Source: Verrucomicrobiales bacterium | GTDB lineage: Bacteria > Verrucomicrobiota > Verrucomicrobiia > Verrucomicrobiales > DEV007 | Direction of reading: 5' to 3' | Assembly: GCA_029233965.1 (NCBI GenBank) | Contig: JARGOP010000017.1 | Coordinates: forward strand, 1-64,000 | Length of the DNA: 64,000 nucleotides | Shown: piece by piece, positions 1 through 8,003 of the stretch | Numbering within the stretch: position 1 is the first letter of the stretch | Layout: the number at the start of each line of letters is the position of its first letter | Program-made: the position numbers and the translations under genes | The notes under the pieces: generated by a model | Databases searched by the model: none | What the model saw: only the letters and a program-made list of their open reading frames with translations | What the model was told of the DNA's origin: nothing

Positions 1-183
1 CCATCTTTTTTTCAGATTTTTAGCCCACAACTGACCAGTCCTCTTGAAATGCTTTACAACAAAAGGTGGAGTATTCAGGAATCGTTAGGCTCCAGCGGCC
101 CTGCTCACCAATTTGAAAAGGCAGCCAGCCAGATTTCTTTGCCATACTCTTCCCCGAACAAAGAAACAGTACAAGAAGATTGA
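1..183 (+). CDS. 3' end of an unidentified upstream gene (partial)
   Basis: Reading from base 1, frame 1 is open for 60 codons and stops at TGA 181-183. The other two forward frames hit stops within the first 35 bases. The stop lies three bases before the ATG of the adenylation-domain gene at 187, the spacing expected for neighbouring genes in one operon. The peptide end contains segments such as SPLEMLYNKRWSIQE and matches no family I recognise. The start lies outside the window. A stretch this short could be open by chance, so the call rests mainly on its position. Confidence 0.45.
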   Translation, partial: PSFFQIFSPQLTSPLEMLYNKRWSIQESLGSSGPAHQFEKAASQISLPYSSPNKETVQED

Positions 184-186
184 GTA

Positions 187-2904
187 ATGAGCTGCGAATC
201 AATCGTTCTGGAATATCTACTCGAAGCCGCAAGTAAGAACAAAAGCGGACCAGCCCTTTCGCTTTCAGATGAAAGCTTGAGCTACGGAGAGCTGTTTGGC
301 TACGCAAAACAGATAGGAGATCAACTGGCGGAAAGCGAAACAACTGATATTACTCGCCAGCCTGTCACTGCAATCGTGGCGGACAAAACTTGGGTTTCCT
401 ATGCCGGAATTCTAGCGTGCTTGATGCGGGGGCATACGTTTGTTCCGCTGAACCCGAAATTCCCTTCGCAGCGAAACCTCGAAATTCTAAAGCGTTCGAA
501 AGCTTCCCGCATTATCTGCAACGATGATCTACGTAGCTCCTTTACCGAAGTGATCGATAGTGCCAGCCTTTCTGAAAAAGCCTCGATCCACTCCGTTTTC
601 GTCGCCGACGACTTAGTCGTCGAGGCGGCCAGGCCTGATTTTTTTGCGAGCACATGCGCTGACATGTTCAACGGACATGACTGCAATGAGCCGGAAGATA
701 TCATCTATATTCTCTTTACTTCCGGCAGTACCGGAAACCCCAAGGGCGTGCCTATCAAACATTCTAATTTGGCTCACTACGTAAAGATAGCCGGTGAGTT
801 GCTGGGGGCTACCAATGAAGATCGTTTTTCTCAAACTTTCGATCTGACATTCGATCTTTCCATGCATGACATGTTTCTTTGCTGGTCAAGCGGTGCTCAT
901 TTAGTTGTTCCAAGCCGGGAAGACCTGGTCAATCCGGCTAAATACATCAACACCCGAAGTATTACACAATGGTTCTCGGTCCCATCCCTCGCTTATCAGA
1001 TGCGATTGAAAGGCGATCTGAAACCCGGAGCCTTTCCACAATTGCGCACGAGCCTGTTCTGTGGCGAGGCACTCCCGTCTCTACTGGCTCAAGAATGGAT
1101 GGCAGCAGCACCAAACAGCCGGGTCGAAAACTGGTATGGACCAACCGAGGCAACGATTGCCTGCACCCGTTTCGAAATCCTCAAAAACAATAATGGAGCA
1201 GATATCGACGACTCAACCTTAGCACCGATCGGAACTGCCTTTTCCGGAATGGAGGCCATCGTCTGTGGACCCGATTTGATAGAGTTGGAAGATGGAAAAT
1301 CAGGCGAATTGTTTCTGGGCGGTGAACAAATTGCGCCAGGGTATTTGAATGATCCTGAAAAAACCAGCAAGGCATTTATGCCCCTCCCTGACAGAAATGG
1401 CCTCTACTACCGCACCGGAGATGGCGCAGTAAAATCCGGTGGCGAACTGCTGTTTCTCGGTCGATTGGACAATCAAGTCAAGGTGAGAGGTTTCCGAATT
1501 GAGTTAGGGGAAATCGAAGCCGCTCTGCGAAGTGCTGCAGGTGGGAACAACTGTGCAGCATTTTCCTGGCCGCCTGACAACGCCAGCGGAAGGTTTGTCA
1601 TCGCAGCTATAGAGGGAGATGAGCAAAATGCAGATGGTATTTTGGACGAACTCAGGTCGTCGTTGCCTAATTACATGGTACCAACCGATCTCGTTTTTCT
1701 AAATTCGTTTCCTACAAACTCCAGCGGGAAAGCTGATCGAAAAGAGATCGCCGACCTGATCCACGAGACTCTGCGGGCAAGGAACAGTAAGCGACCTTCC
1801 TCACAAAACCCTGATGAAACCAGATTCCTCAACTGCATTCTAAAGGCAAGCCCGGCGCTTTCGATCGAGCGTATTCACGAAGCGGAAAACCTGATTGATG
1901 CCGGCATGGATTCGCTTGCATTCATCAATTTGACCGTCCAAATCGAAAAAATATACAAGGTAGATTTGGATCAGGAACAGGTCGTTGCGCTTTCAATGAT
2001 GCCCTTTCAAAACATCGTGAGATTTCTAAAAGGGCAATCGGTTCTGGATTCCATGAATACCGGATTACAATCCCGGGCAAACCGGGTAATCCAATTCATC
2101 GAAGCATTTCCAGAACTTTTAAAACAAGGTGGACCGGAATTCTGTTTCGCTATCGGTTCATCCGGGACGATGAGCGCATTTTCTCCCGGAGCGTTTGATC
2201 AAACGGCCAAGGATACGGGCGTCAAGATTCGCTCAGTCAATATTGGCCTGGTTGCTGTAAGGGTTGATGGGATCTCCCGAATTTGCCAGTATATCCGCGA
2301 ATGTTGTGAGCAGGCAAAATTGCGTCCTGCAGCGGTGATCTACGAACTCGATCCAATGCACATATGCGCACTTCCGCCGAAGGGTGATATCAGTATCGAC
2401 GAGTCAATGTTTGGTAGAACAGCTCCCAAACCAAGTCAGATTGTCCATGCAGAGTTCCAGTGGTCGGCAGAAACACGAGGAACGTTCGAACGGGAGGAGG
2501 TTAAAAAGAGAAAAAGGCTCCCCCTAGTCCCAGGGTGGACCAAGAAACGGGACAGGGAAACCATAAACACCTTTTCAGGCAAAGTTGATTTTAACGAAAC
2601 TGCAATTCAAGCATGGATCAGAGGTGCGAACGAACTCCAGCAGCTATGCGATAGAGTAGTTGGATTCATTCACCCTTTAAAGCCGAATCAATACCCCGCT
2701 CCAGAAGACAAAGAGAAAAATAAGTATCTGAAAATGCTCAAACGAATCTCTGAAGAAACAGGAATATCATTCTACTCCGAAGACCAGTTTTCGCTCGAAG
2801 AGGATGATTTTATCAATATCAATCATATGACCCCGCAAAAAGGGAAACAGACTATTTCCAGGCAATTGGCGGAACTTTGCATCAAAGACAACCTTCTCGG
2901 ATAG
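187..2904 (+). CDS. NRPS-like adenylation / carrier / SGNH-like fusion protein (Dlt-type architecture)
   Basis: A 905-residue protein in three parts. Residues about 20-520 are an ANL adenylation domain with the A3 core TSGSTGNPKG at 178-187 and typical downstream motifs (NWYGPTEAT, YRTGD, GRLDNQVKVRGFRIELGEIE). Residues about 540-615 are a peptidyl-carrier domain with the phosphopantetheine site GMDSL, Ser576. Residues about 645-905 begin with GSSGT (657-661) and end with an NHMTPQKG segment (His880), which resembles the Ser and His blocks of SGNH/DltD-like hydrolases; the usual DxxH acid position is Asn877. There is no condensation or thioesterase domain. The order mirrors DltA, DltC and DltD joined in one chain, so activation of a small acid, loading on the carrier and transfer to an acceptor is a reasonable inference. 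The substrate is unknown. Confidence 0.85.
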   Translation: MSCESIVLEYLLEAASKNKSGPALSLSDESLSYGELFGYAKQIGDQLAESETTDITRQPVTAIVADKTWVSYAGILACLMRGHTFVPLNPKFPSQRNLEILKRSKASRIICNDDLRSSFTEVIDSASLSEKASIHSVFVADDLVVEAARPDFFASTCADMFNGHDCNEPEDIIYILFTSGSTGNPKGVPIKHSNLAHYVKIAGELLGATNEDRFSQTFDLTFDLSMHDMFLCWSSGAHLVVPSREDLVNPAKYINTRSITQWFSVPSLAYQMRLKGDLKPGAFPQLRTSLFCGEALPSLLAQEWMAAAPNSRVENWYGPTEATIACTRFEILKNNNGADIDDSTLAPIGTAFSGMEAIVCGPDLIELEDGKSGELFLGGEQIAPGYLNDPEKTSKAFMPLPDRNGLYYRTGDGAVKSGGELLFLGRLDNQVKVRGFRIELGEIEAALRSAAGGNNCAAFSWPPDNASGRFVIAAIEGDEQNADGILDELRSSLPNYMVPTDLVFLNSFPTNSSGKADRKEIADLIHETLRARNSKRPSSQNPDETRFLNCILKASPALSIERIHEAENLIDAGMDSLAFINLTVQIEKIYKVDLDQEQVVALSMMPFQNIVRFLKGQSVLDSMNTGLQSRANRVIQFIEAFPELLKQGGPEFCFAIGSSGTMSAFSPGAFDQTAKDTGVKIRSVNIGLVAVRVDGISRICQYIRECCEQAKLRPAAVIYELDPMHICALPPKGDISIDESMFGRTAPKPSQIVHAEFQWSAETRGTFEREEVKKRKRLPLVPGWTKKRDRETINTFSGKVDFNETAIQAWIRGANELQQLCDRVVGFIHPLKPNQYPAPEDKEKNKYLKMLKRISEETGISFYSEDQFSLEEDDFININHMTPQKGKQTISRQLAELCIKDNLLG

Positions 2905-2911
2905 TCCGGAA

Positions 2912-3088
2912 TCAAGCTGGATCAACTCCGCTCACTTTTGGTTTCTTGCCAACTTTGCGTATCCCGACCCGGTAGATACAATTGCGCTTTAGACGTCTCG
3001 AATAACCGGTCAAAACTCTTCTGAGATCAGGTGCCTTCTTTCTCACTTTTTCAAACTCTTCGCAATCCAGAGCCAGCTCCGGGCGATG
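2912..3088 (-). other. Stop-free minus-strand remnant without a start codon
   Basis: On the minus strand an open frame of about 58 codons ends at a TGA complementary to 2912-2914. It encodes a basic, helical-looking peptide (segments LALDCEEFEKVRKK and YSRRLKRNCIYRVG). An in-frame stop lies just upstream and no ATG is present, only an internal GTG. It sits between the adenylation gene and the hairpin at 3085-3130. It may be the remnant of a gene tail or chance. I assign no function. Confidence 0.2.
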
Positions 3089-3130
3089 TCCCTATGATCG
3101 TTACCCAGTTTTAACGATCATAGGGACATC
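3085..3130. repeat. Perfect 19-bp inverted repeat (hairpin)
   Basis: Bases 3085-3103 and 3112-3130 are exact reverse complements, separated by an 8-base loop (cccagttt). The structure lies 30 bases upstream of the sulfatase-GH2 start at 3161 and 180 bases after the preceding stop. There is no T-run on either side, so it does not look like a standard intrinsic terminator. It may be a factor-assisted terminator, an operator, or a palindromic mobile repeat. Confidence 0.8.
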
Positions 3131-3160
3131 CCCGAGTCCTGTTGGCTTTTCGCTATTTTC

Positions 3161-6100
3161 ATGAAAATCCTTTTTCAAATCCTCGTTGGCGCTGCCGTTC
3201 TGGCGGCTATTCCTGCTCTTTCCGCTGCGGCGGAGCGGCCTGACATCATTCTCATCATGGTGGATGACATGGGATTCTCGGATCTCGGCTATCAGGGCGG
3301 GGAGATCGAGACGCCGAATCTCGATGCCCTGGCTCATGGTGGCGTGAGGTTTTCTCAATTCTACAATTCCGGCCGCTGTTGTCCGACGAGAGCGACCTTG
3401 ATGACCGGGCTTCATCCTCACGAGACCGGAATTGGTCACATGACCGAATCTCCCAAGGGGGGGAGGAAAACGACAGAGCCTCCCGCTTATCAGGGGCACC
3501 TCAACGATCAGTGTGTCACCGTCGCCGAAGCGCTGAAGAGCAGCGGCTACGCAACTCTCATGGCCGGGAAGTGGCACCTCGGATTTTTCGATCGGGAGGA
3601 CTGGCCGATGCAGCGGGGATTTGACCAATTCTATGGCTGCATCACCGGAGCGACGCGCTTTTTCAATCCGGAAGGGGATCGTGGAATCTCGCTGGGCAAT
3701 GAGCTTCTCGAGGCACCTGAGAGCACGACGAATGAGGCATACTACACAACGGATGCATTCACTGACTACGCGATCCGTTTCATCGGAGATCATCGTCAGG
3801 GGGAGGCCAAAGAGGATCCGTATTTCCTCTATCTCGCCTACACCGCGCCGCACTGGCCACTTCAGGCTTTCGAAGACGACATTGCGAAGTATCGCGGAAA
3901 ATACAAAACGGGCTGGGAGAAACTGCGGGAGCAGCGCTACGCGAGGCAAATTGAACTCGGCCTCATCGATGAATCGTGGCCGCTCTCACCGAAGACGCCG
4001 GGCATTCCCGAATGGGATTCTCTCGATGCGAAGAAGCAGGATGAAATGGATCTCAAAATGGCGGTTTACGCGGCGATGGTGGATCGTGTCGATCAGAACA
4101 TCGGAAAACTCGTCGCGCACCTCAAGGAGGCGGGGACCTTCGAAAACACGCTGATTCTTTTTCTCTCCGACAACGGGGCCTGCCAGGAGGGTGGCATGTT
4201 AGGACGGGGTGAGTTTTACGATATTGAAAAGCGGAATTCGCAGGACTCAAACAGTTACGGTGAGGCCTGGGCCAATGCAGGGAGCACTCCTTTCCGATAT
4301 TATAAGCACTTCGCGCACGAAGGGGGTTCCGCGACACCGTTTTTCATGCACTGGCCGGAGCAGATCGAAGCCCGTGAAGACTGGTTTTCCGATCCGGCGC
4401 AGTTGATCGATGTGATGCCGACCCTTCTCGACGTGGCCGGGGCGGAACATCCCCGGGAGCGCGCCGGTAACGCGGTTCCGGCGCTCGACGGAATCTCCCT
4501 CCGTCCGGCGTTCACGAGTAGGCCTCTTGAGCGGGAAGAGCCGATCTTCGTCGAGCACGAGATGAATGCGTTTGTCAGGGACGGTCGGTGGAAGCTGGTG
4601 GGAAAAAACGTTTCCACGGTCAACGGGACTGATGCTTCCCAATGGGAACTCTACGATATGGTCGCCGATCGCACGGAGATGAAAGATCTCGCGCGGGTCG
4701 ATCCGTCGAAGGTTCGTGAAATGGCGGCAATGTGGGAGAAATGGGCGGAGCGGGTCAAGGTATATCCGCGCGGGAAGAGCAGTCCACGGCCGGGGGATCC
4801 GACTCCGGAAGCGATCACGCCGCAAATCGGCGGGCGTGAGTTCACGATCAGGGCGAAGGTGCGCGATGGAAAACCGAACGGGGTCGTTCTTTCCCAGGGC
4901 GGGAATGCCTTTGGATACTCTCTCTTTTTCGAGGCTGGGAAGCCCGCCTTCGCGTGGCGGAATCGTTCAAAGCTAACCGTGATTCGAGGCAGCGAGGCCT
5001 GCTCCGGTCCGACCGATCTGGTCGTGGAAGTGGAGAAGGACAAGCTGACTTTGAAAGTGAACGGAGAGGAAGTCGCGAGCACTCCGATCAGGGAGTTGAT
5101 GGGAGAACAGCCGGGGCTGGGAATGTTTGTCGGGGCGGATGGCGTTCACGCCGTCGCTGACTATAAAGTTCCAAACCGCTTCAACGGACGCATCATCCGG
5201 CACGAGGTGATTCCCGTAATTCCGAAAGTGGCGATGCGAACGCCCTGGGCGGCTGAGGTGATGGCGGAGAGCGTGTGGGACGAATACCCGCGACCGCAAC
5301 TTCGTCGTGACAACTGGACCAATTTGAACGGGTCGTGGGACTATGCGGTGACCGGAATGGAGGCAAAGCAGATGCCGGAGAAGGCGGACGGAAAAATTCT
5401 CGTTCCCTTTGCGATCGAGGCTCCGCTTTCCGGAGTTGAAGAGCGCTTCATGCCGGACGATGTCCTCTGGTATCGCCGCACCCTTGAGGTCGCGAAAAAG
5501 GAGGGCCTCCGCTACCGTTTGAATTTTGAAGCGGTGGACTATGAGTCGACGGTGTGGGTCAACGGGATCGAAGTGGGATCCAATACAGGAGGCAATCTGC
5601 CGTTCTCTTTCGACATTACGGATGCGATCCAGTCGGGGGAAAATGAGATCCAGCTCCGGGTCACGGATGCGACGGACAGCGCATACCAGCTGCATGGGAA
5701 GCAGCGCCTCAACCCGAAGGGGATCTGGTACACCCCGGTTTCCGGAATCTGGCAGACGGTGTGGCTGGAAGAGGTGGTCGACACTTATCTCACTGAGGTG
5801 AAGATCACGACGAAGACCAGCGGCCGTGTCCTTATCGAGCTCTCCAGCGAGGGGGGAGGACCGGCAAAGGGACGTGCTCTCGTCACGATGGGCGGGACTG
5901 AGATTGCCGGGTCCCGGATCAAAGGGGACCGCATTGAATTGTCGATACCGAATCCGCAGCTCTGGTCTCCGGATTCGCCAACGCTCTATGAGGTTCGCAT
6001 CGAGTTTGGTGAGGATGTCGTGGAGACCTATTTTGGAATTCGTGAAACCGGAATTGAGGAAGATGAAGCCGGAAACCTCCGCTTTACCCTCAACGGAAAG

Positions 6101-6952
6101 CCGATTTTCCACTGGGGAACGCTCGATCAGGGCTGGTGGCCGGACGGTCTCCTCACGCCGCCTTCGGAGGAGGCGATGGTTTCCGATATTGAGTTTCTGA
6201 AGAAAGCCGGCTTCAACACGATCCGGAAACACATCAAGGTTGAGCCGCGGCGGTATTACTATCAATGCGACAGGATCGGAATGTTGGTCTGGCAGGATCA
6301 AGTCAGCGCAAAGCGAAATGATGATCCGGAGTGGACCCGGCTCAAGCCGAATCCGCCGACATTGACCTGGCCGGCGGAAGCGCACGAGCAGTATCTGCGC
6401 GAGCACAAACTCATGATCGACACCCTTTACAGTCATCCTTCGATTGTGCAGTGGGTTCCCTACAACGAGCGTTGGGGACAACATCAGACGATGAAGACTG
6501 GAGAGTGGGTCGTGCCCTACGATCCGACCCGACAGATTAATATTGCGAGTGGGGGGAACTTTTTCCCGGTCGGACACATTGTCGATGCGCACCACTACCC
6601 GGATCCGGAATTCCCCCGGGAAGACGGGGAGGGTGGCCGCTTTGATGGATTTGTGAAAGTGATGGGAGAATTCGGCGGCCACGGTTTTCCAGTGGACGGC
6701 CACGTTTGGGACACCAATGCGAGAAACTGGGGATACGGCGGATTGCCTGAGAACAAAGAGGAATGGCTCGAGCGGTATCGCGTTTCGATTGAAAAACTCG
6801 TGGAGTTGAAAAAGCAGGGAATCGCTGCGGGTATTTACACCCAGACCACTGACGTCGAGGGCGAGATCAACGGACTCATCACCTATGATCGCAAAGTGCA
6901 GAAGATCGCACCGGAGGAGCTTTTCAAATTAAGCCGCCCACTCTTCGAATAG
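3161..6952 (+). CDS. Exported bifunctional sulfatase - GH2 glycoside hydrolase fusion
   Basis: A 1263-residue protein with a signal peptide (about 1-24). Residues 25-540 form a sulfatase: the metal-site motif is MVDDMGFSDLGYQG, and the formylglycine site is CCPTR with Cys73 as the residue to be matured. A linker of about 540-680 looks like a beta-sandwich. Residues from about 695 to the end match glycoside hydrolase family 2: sugar-binding domain (RDNWTNLNGSWDYA), immunoglobulin-like domain, then the catalytic barrel. The predicted acid/base is Glu1103 in PYNERWG and the nucleophile is Glu1170 in GEFGG. Both active sites look intact. The enzyme would remove a sulfate ester and cleave a beta-glycoside from the same glycan, outside the cytoplasm. 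The substrate is not predictable here. Confidence 0.9.
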   Translation: MKILFQILVGAAVLAAIPALSAAAERPDIILIMVDDMGFSDLGYQGGEIETPNLDALAHGGVRFSQFYNSGRCCPTRATLMTGLHPHETGIGHMTESPKGGRKTTEPPAYQGHLNDQCVTVAEALKSSGYATLMAGKWHLGFFDREDWPMQRGFDQFYGCITGATRFFNPEGDRGISLGNELLEAPESTTNEAYYTTDAFTDYAIRFIGDHRQGEAKEDPYFLYLAYTAPHWPLQAFEDDIAKYRGKYKTGWEKLREQRYARQIELGLIDESWPLSPKTPGIPEWDSLDAKKQDEMDLKMAVYAAMVDRVDQNIGKLVAHLKEAGTFENTLILFLSDNGACQEGGMLGRGEFYDIEKRNSQDSNSYGEAWANAGSTPFRYYKHFAHEGGSATPFFMHWPEQIEAREDWFSDPAQLIDVMPTLLDVAGAEHPRERAGNAVPALDGISLRPAFTSRPLEREEPIFVEHEMNAFVRDGRWKLVGKNVSTVNGTDASQWELYDMVADRTEMKDLARVDPSKVREMAAMWEKWAERVKVYPRGKSSPRPGDPTPEAITPQIGGREFTIRAKVRDGKPNGVVLSQGGNAFGYSLFFEAGKPAFAWRNRSKLTVIRGSEACSGPTDLVVEVEKDKLTLKVNGEEVASTPIRELMGEQPGLGMFVGADGVHAVADYKVPNRFNGRIIRHEVIPVIPKVAMRTPWAAEVMAESVWDEYPRPQLRRDNWTNLNGSWDYAVTGMEAKQMPEKADGKILVPFAIEAPLSGVEERFMPDDVLWYRRTLEVAKKEGLRYRLNFEAVDYESTVWVNGIEVGSNTGGNLPFSFDITDAIQSGENEIQLRVTDATDSAYQLHGKQRLNPKGIWYTPVSGIWQTVWLEEVVDTYLTEVKITTKTSGRVLIELSSEGGGPAKGRALVTMGGTEIAGSRIKGDRIELSIPNPQLWSPDSPTLYEVRIEFGEDVVETYFGIRETGIEEDEAGNLRFTLNGKPIFHWGTLDQGWWPDGLLTPPSEEAMVSDIEFLKKAGFNTIRKHIKVEPRRYYYQCDRIGMLVWQDQVSAKRNDDPEWTRLKPNPPTLTWPAEAHEQYLREHKLMIDTLYSHPSIVQWVPYNERWGQHQTMKTGEWVVPYDPTRQINIASGGNFFPVGHIVDAHHYPDPEFPREDGEGGRFDGFVKVMGEFGGHGFPVDGHVWDTNARNWGYGGLPENKEEWLERYRVSIEKLVELKKQGIAAGIYTQTTDVEGEINGLITYDRKVQKIAPEELFKLSRPLFE

Positions 6953-6964
6953 GATTCTCTCAAA

Positions 6965-7333
6965 TCAGGATTCGAGAGCCCGTCGGATGCGTTCGCGCGT
7001 CTTGCGGGGATGCCCTTTGACGACGAGCTCAAAGGAATGATCAATCAGTTCAAGAACGAGGTCATCCGGTAGAGAGCCATCCAGCACGAGGGTATTCCAG
7101 TGCTTCTTGTTCATGTGGTACCCGGGAATGATCGCCTCGTGTTCGTCACGGAGTGCGATTGCCCGATCCGGATCACATTTGAGATTGAGCCTCGGAGGAA
7201 CCTCTTCGGGGATGAGGAGGGCGAACATTTTGTCGACGACCTTGTAAACCGCCACCTCGGGTCCAAAGGGAAATCCTTCGGTCGTTTCGACCCGGTTCAG
7301 CAGGTTGAGGTGGATGGTCTGGAGATCGTTCAT
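6965..7333 (-). CDS. MmcQ/YjbR family protein
   Basis: A 122-residue protein of the usual length for the MmcQ/YjbR (CyaY-like fold) family. Diagnostic segments are an early TTEGFPFGPEVAVYKV, a central RLNLKCDPDRA and HMNKKHWNTL, and a C-terminal LVLELIDHSFELVV. The family is often annotated as DNA-binding, but its role is unproven. The gene converges on the sulfatase-GH2 gene with a 12-base gap and is probably monocistronic. Confidence 0.88.
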   Translation of the reverse strand: MNDLQTIHLNLLNRVETTEGFPFGPEVAVYKVVDKMFALLIPEEVPPRLNLKCDPDRAIALRDEHEAIIPGYHMNKKHWNTLVLDGSLPDDLVLELIDHSFELVVKGHPRKTRERIRRALES

Positions 7334-7575
7334 GGCTTCCTCATCTGCATAATAACTTACTGATGAGGAAGAAAAGGGTTTAAACTCTTCAGGGATGCCG
7401 CAATATCAAACTCGTAGTCATTGCCTACCCCAAAATAGCATTCCTCATTTCGCTCTTTGCTTTTTCTCAGGAAAATGCCCCGGGGCAGGTCAACGGGGAG
7501 TCGATTGCGACCTGTATTGCTCAGGATTCCGGCAATCTTCTTAAGCAGTACCTAGAGTATGGATACAAGCTTGCG

Positions 7576-8001
7576 ATGACGCTGAAACTGCTCACGCTGC
7601 CACAGCTCGCCCGGGTTTTCGGGAAAGCGACCAACGTCGTCGTCCCCGAAACGTTGAATCAGTTGCTGGAAATGGGGGACGTCAATTTCGAGGGCGGCTC
7701 CGCATCGCTGTCACCGGATGCACTTCAGGAACTGGATAAAGCGGCCAATGATCCGGCCTTGAACCTGAAAGCAAAAATTTCAATCGAGGGCCATGCCTGG
7801 TATCACAACAACCGGGCCCGGTCCCTTTCTGAAGAGAGGGCAATGGCTGCGATGAATTACCTCACGAGCCTTGGGATCGCGGCGGACCGGATTGAGACAG
7901 CCGGCTATGGAGCTTCACGCCCGTTTGTCGCGGGTTCGCGCTCGGAGACGACCGCAAACCACTACCACTGCATTGAGATTCGAGTCGTCGAAGACGAATG
8001 A
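7576..8001 (+). CDS. OmpA-like C-terminal domain protein, likely longer at the N-terminus
   Basis: From the first ATG this is a 141-residue protein with an OmpA/MotB peptidoglycan-binding fold: a VNFEGGSASLSP strand, IEGHAW in place of the usual GHTD, then RSLSEERAMAAMNYL and RIETAGYGASRP. The frame stays open upstream to 7384 and encodes a convincing signal peptide (AFLISLFAFSQ) from about 7405, but no ATG, GTG, TTG or CTG precedes it. An AGGGA at 7391-7395 is ideally spaced from ATC AAA at 7405. The full protein would be about 198 residues and periplasmic. Either a rare start codon is used or the start has mutated. Confidence 0.75.
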   Translation: MTLKLLTLPQLARVFGKATNVVVPETLNQLLEMGDVNFEGGSASLSPDALQELDKAANDPALNLKAKISIEGHAWYHNNRARSLSEERAMAAMNYLTSLGIAADRIETAGYGASRPFVAGSRSETTANHYHCIEIRVVEDE

Positions 8002-8003
8002 TC

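Noticed and set aside
3101-3949. Long minus-strand frame opposite the sulfatase-GH2 gene
   Set aside because: It is the mirror of a strongly supported sulfatase and is Arg/Pro-rich with no motifs, a common result of high-GC coding DNA.
4973-6703. 576-residue minus-strand frame opposite the GH2 domain
   Set aside because: No domain or motif is visible, and the opposite strand holds both GH2 catalytic residues in frame.
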